The position numbers and the translations under genes are program-made. Below the pieces are notes generated by a model, which made no database searches, had not been told where the DNA came from, and saw only the letters and a list, made by a program, of their open reading frames with translations. This document shows, in pieces, positions 62,927-63,435 of a DNA stretch of 63,435 bases. The DNA comes from an uncultured Alphaproteobacteria bacterium. GTDB taxonomy: Bacteria; Pseudomonadota; Alphaproteobacteria; Caulobacterales; Aquidulcibacteraceae. Positions within the stretch are counted from its first letter, which is position 1. The number at the start of each line of letters is the position of its first letter. Where the stretch lies: NCBI GenBank assembly GCA_902826335.1, contig CADEEL010000004.1:1-63435 (forward strand), given 5' to 3'.

Positions 62927-63435
62927 ATGTCTGTGACGATGGGCCCCATCCTCATCCTCGGCGTTGATCCTGGCCTCACGCGCTGCGGCTGGGGCGTGAT
63001 CGCCAGCGAAGGCTCGCGGCTCACTCACATCGCGCATGGCGTGATCGCGCCAAACGCCAAGCAAGCGCTCGCCGTGCGTCTCGGCGAGCTGATGGGCGGC
63101 CTTGAGGCCGTCATCGCCGCGCATCGCCCGCACGAGGCTTCGGTGGAGGAGACGTTCGTCAATTCCAATGCGCGCGCGGCCCTGGCGCTCGGCCAGGCGC
63201 GCGGCGTGGCGCTCGCGGCGTGTGCGCGCGCGGGGCTTGGCGTCGCGGAATATTCGCCGGCGACGATCAAGAAATCCCTGGTCGGCACCGGCGGGGCCGA
63301 CAAGACGCAAGTCGCCTTCATGGTGCGGCGGCTGTTGCCGACGGCCGGCGATGTCAGCGCCGACGCCGCCGACGCGCTCGCCGCCGCGCTCTGCCATGCC
63401 GCCCATGGCGGCTTTCGCCGCCGTGTCGGCGAGGC
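62927..63435 (+). CDS. ruvC: Holliday junction endonuclease RuvC (3' end missing)
   Basis: 169 codons before the window ends, nearly a full RuvC. The catalytic acids are Asp14 in GVDPGLTRCGWG, Glu in SVEETFVNSNARAAL, and the Asp pair in SADAADALAAALCH. It cuts four-way DNA junctions with RuvAB. ATG 62927 or 62939 may be the start. Confidence 0.94.
   Translation, partial: MSVTMGPILILGVDPGLTRCGWGVIASEGSRLTHIAHGVIAPNAKQALAVRLGELMGGLEAVIAAHRPHEASVEETFVNSNARAALALGQARGVALAACARAGLGVAEYSPATIKKSLVGTGGADKTQVAFMVRRLLPTAGDVSADAADALAAALCHAAHGGFRRRVGE

Overview
The window is high-GC, gene-dense DNA from an alphaproteobacterium. The best fit is a member of Caulobacterales related to Caulobacter or the Hyphomonadaceae. 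Pointers are the FlbT/FlaF/FliX/FlbY regulatory and assembly proteins beside a flagellin and FlgI, the order degP-serB-miaA-ilvB-ilvN-ilvC-leuA, a zinc-poor alphaproteobacterial DksA, and the sdhC-sdhD-sdhA and mreBCD-mrdA-rodA operons. The family assignment is inference from gene content; no 16S rRNA or other marker is present.

Layout. Positions 1-12,000 hold a periplasmic HtrA protease, serB/miaA, then branched-chain amino acid synthesis: ilvB behind an apparent attenuator (promoter, 12-residue leader peptide, strong terminator), two unknown genes, ilvN, a SnoaL-like secreted protein, a reverse-strand DUF924 gene, ilvC, then purT and a DUF3140 gene. Positions 12,000-21,000 hold an S41-type peptidase, a serine hydrolase, an SDR, a lone SIR2-like protein, a 2OG-Fe(II) oxygenase, a GIY-YIG protein, a VTT membrane protein and leuA behind its own leader peptide, which looks leaderless. 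Positions 21,000-29,000 hold a membrane-anchored trypsin-like protease and the cell-shape operon mreB-mreC-mreD-mrdA-rodA. Positions 29,000-43,000 are mixed metabolism and transport (two alpha/beta hydrolases, SulP transporter, a three-gene cassette with an APH-like kinase, MFS, NUDIX), a TIR-like membrane protein, small secreted proteins, a serine-hydrolase paralogue that has lost its catalytic residues, and a lipocalin. Positions 43,000-49,000 hold a MoxR ATPase and a CoxE-like VWA protein, normally neighbours, here separated by a REP-associated transposase flanked by inverted REPs, a secreted protein and a foreign-looking membrane protein gene. Positions 49,000-56,200 are flagellar: flbT-flaF-flagellin-flaG-like, a short degenerate flagellin relative, then flbY-cheL-flgI facing fliX. 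The remainder has dksA, a DUF2214 protein, a DUF885 peptidase, sdhC-sdhD-sdhA without sdhB, and the start of ruvC.

The intergenic DNA is unusually rich in structured repeats. At least five families are visible: CTTCGACAAGCTCAG palindromes; cloverleaf-like elements bounded by CACCCATCCCCGG / CCGGGGATGGGTG; a bipartite double hairpin of about 100 nt; short RPE-type palindromes carrying ACCGGTTTT or GGAAAACCG; and the REP family around the RayT transposase.

The items most worth following up are the two amino-acid attenuators, the paired dyads upstream of flagellin, the short flagellin-like protein, the split MoxR/VWA locus, the pseudo-hydrolase, the isolated TIR and SIR2 proteins, and the cloverleaf repeats. 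No CRISPR array, tRNA, rRNA, prophage or classical IS element was seen.
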